Shown one piece after another: positions 59,905 through 64,000 of a stretch of DNA of 64,000 bases. The stretch is from Diaporthe sp. PMI_573. Its lineage: Eukaryota > Ascomycota > Sordariomycetes > Diaporthales > Diaporthaceae. The stretch lies in assembly GCA_021399435.1 (NCBI GenBank), contig JAJTUP010000003.1, positions 868,001 through 932,000 of the forward strand. Direction: 5' to 3'. The number at the start of each line of letters is the position of its first letter. Positions within the stretch are counted from its first letter, which is position 1. A model generated the notes under the pieces. It saw only the letters and a program-made list of their open reading frames with translations, was not told the origin of the DNA and did not search any database. The position numbers and the translations under genes are program-made.

Positions 59905-60620
59905 ATGACAGCCACCATCGAAACTGGAGCCACAGGTCCAGGCATGGCGAGTTTGGCGGGCAAGGCGGGCAAGAAACATGCACAGGCCAAGGTGGGTATC
60001 GACAAGAAAAATCCAATTTACGCGTGAGTGATTCTGTCGCGTCACCCTGCTGCAAGCTCTTAATTAGTCTGAACCTTGCAAGAGCATGGGAGCTAGCTCC
60101 AATTCCACAATCCTGCCTGGCCCACGTCTCATCCAATCCAACAAGACGAGACTTGTCTCTGTCCACATTGTTCAACAACGAACGGTACTTGGGGCTCAAC
60201 AACTCCTAACTGGCCAGTGCTGTTGCCTCGCCGCTTCGGGTCACATCAATTCGAGGGGTCTCGGACTCAGCGAGCCGACTATCTAATAACGAGACCGATG
60301 TCGAGGGTGGTCCGACCGGTGGACGCACCTCTTTCATCGCGGCGGAACCGTCAAGAATGTATCTAGCAGTGGTTTTCACTGCTGTCGGTGACAAGGGTCG
60401 GGCTCGTCGACGTCGTTCGATGGAGCTCCTGTTATCCCGACCGACACTTCCGGCCCTTTATGCCCGGCAGCCCGCCCTCTGGCATCGAGGCACGGTTGTG
60501 ACTGGTCTTGCCCTGCGTATCAGCTCAGCTCGGCTGCTTCAACACGGTTCGAGACGGCTCGCATCTGCCGCCACCCAAGGGGCAGACCATGCTTGCCCTG
60601 CCTTAGTTGAGCATGACTAA
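59905..60620 (+). CDS. weak two-exon candidate gene (173 aa)
   Basis: An ATG at 59905 opens a frame of 39 codons (MTATIETGATGPGMASLAGK and a basic segment) that ends directly on a good donor, GTGAGT, at 60024. A CCTAAC branch-like motif and CCAG acceptor at 60217 lead in phase into an open exon 60218-60620. The product would be 173 residues, Arg- and Ala-rich, without recognisable domains. The splice signals are good, but exon 2 composition is weak and the opposite strand is also open, so it may be chance. Unspliced, the first frame stops after 40 codons. Confidence 0.2.
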
Positions 60621-63600
60621 ATGTGCAGCACGCACTGCACTGACGCCGATCCTAAGCACACAGCCTTTCTGGTGTTGCGCGCTCAAAGCCGGGCGACGAG
60701 ACGGCTGCAACCTGACGCGGGAAAGAGGAATAAAGGACGATGCACTACAGCCACTCACCTCCCAGGCAGCTCCTGCTGCAAGCGCTGCGAGCAATCACAT
60801 CACACCCTTTTGTCTTCGGTCTTGGGCCGACAGGGCTGCCTGCTTCGGTCTACGCCCCTGATGCTGATATGAGCTCGTCGGCAGCGCGGATACGTGGGCC
60901 TGACAAGACCGCCGCCCGCTGGCTAATAAGGGACACAAGTATCAGGTTTGCTGACCGGGTTTCTCCCATACCGCCTTTGAAAATAGGGAGGGGAAAATAG
61001 CCCGAGCCCCTTGCCATTGAGCTACATATGTGGGCGAGTATTGATGCCCTCAACCCTGCACCCACGCTCGCGCGCCCGGAGACGCATTTCAAATTATTGC
61101 TAGACCACTACGATCACGCACCGCTGCATCCAAAAAGAAAAGGGGGTCTCGCCAGATAAGTATCAATCATGCAGACTCCTCGTCGCACCACCACCACTCA
61201 GACACACAAGGGACCCGCGATGCCCGATTCCACACACATCCTACAAACGCTGAAAACCCCGGCCACTGATTGTCTCTATGCCGCCCCACTCCGCCTGCCG
61301 CCCCGGCCGCTTCGAATCTCGCAAACGGCCAGCCAGAAACCCGTCCCGACTTGATGATATGCCCGCACCCCTGCCTCTTTTGGTGGTGTGTCACACGTTT
61401 GCATCTTTTGCGAAAACGGTTGCTTCGGGGCCTGTCTGAGGGGCAGAGGGGGTGGCCGACGGGATGCAGGAGGCACCAATCAGGGACGGGTCATACAGGT
61501 TTGATAGTGCATTTTTCCGCAAGCCTTGCGCAAGCTCTCACGGAGCGTCCACTCAGCAGGGAATGATGCCTGGTGCAGCATAACGCGGCGTCAAGCCAAA
61601 TTCCTCTTGCGTCTTTCCTGGTCTGATGTGAGAAGTCTGAGAGCGCCCAGATGATTGCGACTAGGCCCAACTAGCTAGCTCTGCGCCCAGGTCGAACATC
61701 GATCCTGTCACCCAGCAGTCGCCAGCCGAGCCAACCAAACGGCTGAGGCCCGGGCCTGTAACCGGGGCCTGACAAGCAGACCAGCTGGAGTTGCAGCCAC
61801 GATGCTCTCCACTGCCATTAATAACTCGGCAGCTCAGCAGCACGCAAGCGGCGCCGAGCCAATGAAGGGCGCCTTGAGCGACACAACCGGCTATCTAGGC
61901 CTGGTACGAGGTGCTTGCGCGTGGCAAAGGCGAAGCAAAGCAAGATGAACGAAGCTCACGAAGCCGGGCCCCCAGCCACAATGCAATCAACTCGGATCGC
62001 CAGTGCCCACAGAGCAAGCTGTCGGCGTTGCGGGTGCGTTGCGTCGCGTTGCGTGGCGACACAGCGTCACAAGCTGTCTGTCTCGATTGACGGAGCCCCT
62101 TTGGGTCGCATCGGCACCGCAAGTGCACGCAACTCTCAGCACTGCGCCGGTTCTTTTCGGTATCTTACGCCGAAAAAGGGCAAGGCTGGCTTCCAAGTCT
62201 CAAACAAACCTTTTGGCTCCGGGGGGAATACACGGAGATGTGACACGAGAGACCATGTCATCTCTTTTCTTCAGACTGTCAGAGGTGATCCTGTCGCCTG
62301 TGCCCCTTCCTTGAAACCCCAATGGACCAATATGGGGTGCATTCAGCCTCGTCACAGTGGCCTCGATGCGCCGTGTTGGGCGCTCCGAAATTTCGTGCCC
62401 ACTAGCATGTCTCTTGGGGGGGGGGTCAGATGCCTCGGCGGGATTGCCGTTCGAGACGCTCTATCCCAGAGCGTGAACCCTGCAGCATCGTGAATTGACT
62501 GCATCCGTTCCCACAATAGCGGCCATTGAATGGTGCATTTCTGATATGGGTGATGCGTGGATGATGGCTGATGGAACAGGGCCAAAACGCGCACTCTCGG
62601 ATTTTGACAATCTAGCAGCGGCGCCGACATTCGACAGCCCTTTCATCTGATCAACACCCCCTTGGATCCATTCCCTAATCCACCTCCTAGCGGCTGGGGA
62701 TTGAGGATATGGACCCGGTCCCGCGTGGTGGTGGTGAGGGTTCTCTGGATGTGGAACGCAGCAGGATCCAGGGCTTTGGCCGGGCATATATCACCATCCC
62801 TCTTGATCCTTGCCCTGCTCGTCACGTCTCCTTGCCTTGGTCACGGTCTCCCTTCAACCCCTGAGCCATGCCGAAACCTACAGATCCGTATTAGATCCCC
62901 CCTCATACGAGACCCAGCCACGTGCCGAATCCGACGAGGTGGGAAAAGAGGATGGGCCTCTAGGAACGAGATGACGAACGTCAGAAGGAGATGGGAGACG
63001 TCAGGGCGACGGGCTTAGATTCCTGGACGACCGTGGCTCCGTCGGCCTACATGTCCAAAGTTGGAATCCAGCTTGGGATCGGCCAGCAACCAACAACGGG
63101 TCGTTTCCCACGCCTGCGCAACCCGACCCACACCCGCAGGCTTGCTGACCACTTTCTATTCAGAAAGGCCTCCAGGAACGGGCACAGCCCGCGCTAATAG
63201 AGGCGACAACGGGCGCGGGTCTGCCGACAAAGTTTCACTTGGTCCATGGCAAAGACAGCCTGATGAAGCAGGAGAAAGTAGAGGCCGCTAAGCAAAGGTT
63301 GAGGCCCGTCCTAGAGCCAAATGACCCGCCAACAATCGTTACGGAGGCCGGGGTATAATACGAAAAGCCCAACAGAGCGGTTTTTTTTTTTAACCACCAC
63401 AGTACTCCCTCACTTTGTTGTGCCCCTCCCCCCACCAGGCCTTGGCCTTGTCCAGAGTCGGCATCACACTGTCTTTGCGCTCTCCCTTGTCCACACATTT
63501 GCGATGCTGTGCATCCTTGTTCAATACTATGTATATCCAACGAAACGCATGCGGCAGAGTCAACCTGGCTGGGTCCTTCCGTAGTCTCTAATGAGCCTGG

Positions 63601-64000
63601 GAGTCTGGACTTTGATTCTGATTGAAATAGGGTTGGTGTGGATGGGTACAGACTTCCTTTCATTACCCTTTTTTTTTTGAGAACCGTATACTGTGCAAGA
63701 GCCAGGCGAACAGAGTTGTACCCAGAGTATCCCTGGCAAACTTGACGCCATTCGGCCAGGCACTTAGGGGACAATGACAGGTCAATGTCTGACTGACTGG
63801 ACAACGACAGTTGCCCTGCAGTGTCCTGCAGTCAGTCCTCAGACCACTCTCACTCAGTCCAAGTCAGTGTGTACTGTGCCGAATTAGATGGCCATGTGCC
63901 ACAAAGAATCTTGGGTAGCGTTCGTCAATGCTGACCTTTCTGCCCATTGCCATGATCTTCGTCAATCAATCAGCCTATGGCCGTAGTTTCTGGATCAGAC

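Larger units (their letters stand above)
55579..64000. other. 8.4-kb gene-poor region at the window end
   Basis: No frame here has recognisable domains. The longest ATG-initiated frame (61915-62493, plus, 192 codons) has no family resemblance and shares its sequence with open frames on the other strand. The region holds G-runs (56908-56918, 62416-62425), an A12 (59223-59234), a T11 (63381-63391) and a GGGGAT repeat. One weak two-exon candidate (59905-60620) is listed separately. The first few hundred bases are presumably the 3' UTR of the proline-rich membrane protein gene. Confidence 0.6.

Noticed and set aside
61915..62493. 192-codon plus-strand frame in the right flank
   Set aside because: No domain or splice support, and a length near the expected maximum for chance frames in GC-rich DNA.

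Overview
The window is nuclear DNA from a filamentous ascomycete, most likely a Sordariomycete. Protein genes are interrupted by short GT-AG introns, many 43-120 bp, with CTAAC/CTGAC branch points. Coding DNA is GC-rich, and the proteins are typical fungal ones (Chs7, Mvp1, Dcn1, fungal Ctr9, Prp8). I rebuilt eleven genes by joining open frames across introns that keep phase. No rRNA, confident tRNA, CRISPR array, intact transposon or bacterial-type operon was seen.

Layout. Bases 1-6413 are gene-poor. A two-SANT/Myb DNA-binding gene lies at 6414-7874 (-), followed by 7.7 kb with no recognisable gene except one long orphan frame. A housekeeping core follows: PRP8 (15583-23100, -) and the divergent eIF3c/NIP1 (23926-26574, +); mitoribosomal uL15m/MRPL10 (27023-28046, +); the PX-BAR sorting nexin MVP1 (29011-31798, +); DCN1 for cullin neddylation (32867-34748, -); mitoribosomal bS6m/MRP17 (36001-36559, -); a fungal-specific protein with a DUF3716-like Cys cluster (37827-40552, -); the chitin synthase export chaperone CHS7 (44403-45577, -); and the Paf1-complex subunit CTR9 (47095-50839, -). 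Divergent from CTR9 is a three-exon gene for a single-pass, proline-rich, largely disordered membrane protein (52639-55578, +). The last 8.4 kb is again gene-poor, with one weak two-exon candidate.

The genes do not form a pathway cluster. Most serve central gene expression (Prp8 in splicing, Ctr9 in RNA polymerase II elongation, eIF3c in translation start, two mitoribosomal proteins) or membrane and wall traffic (Mvp1, Chs7). No secondary-metabolite, heterokaryon-incompatibility or mobile cluster was found. The most unusual things are a 15-bp minisatellite filling PRP8 intron 1, an oversized DCN1 intron with a same-strand open frame, an identical 11-bp motif in the 5' parts of three minus-strand genes, tandem acceptors in the Myb gene, and a repeated ESRVGR-type motif in the proline-rich membrane protein. 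Gene-poor stretches are rich in simple repeats and long G/C homopolymers.
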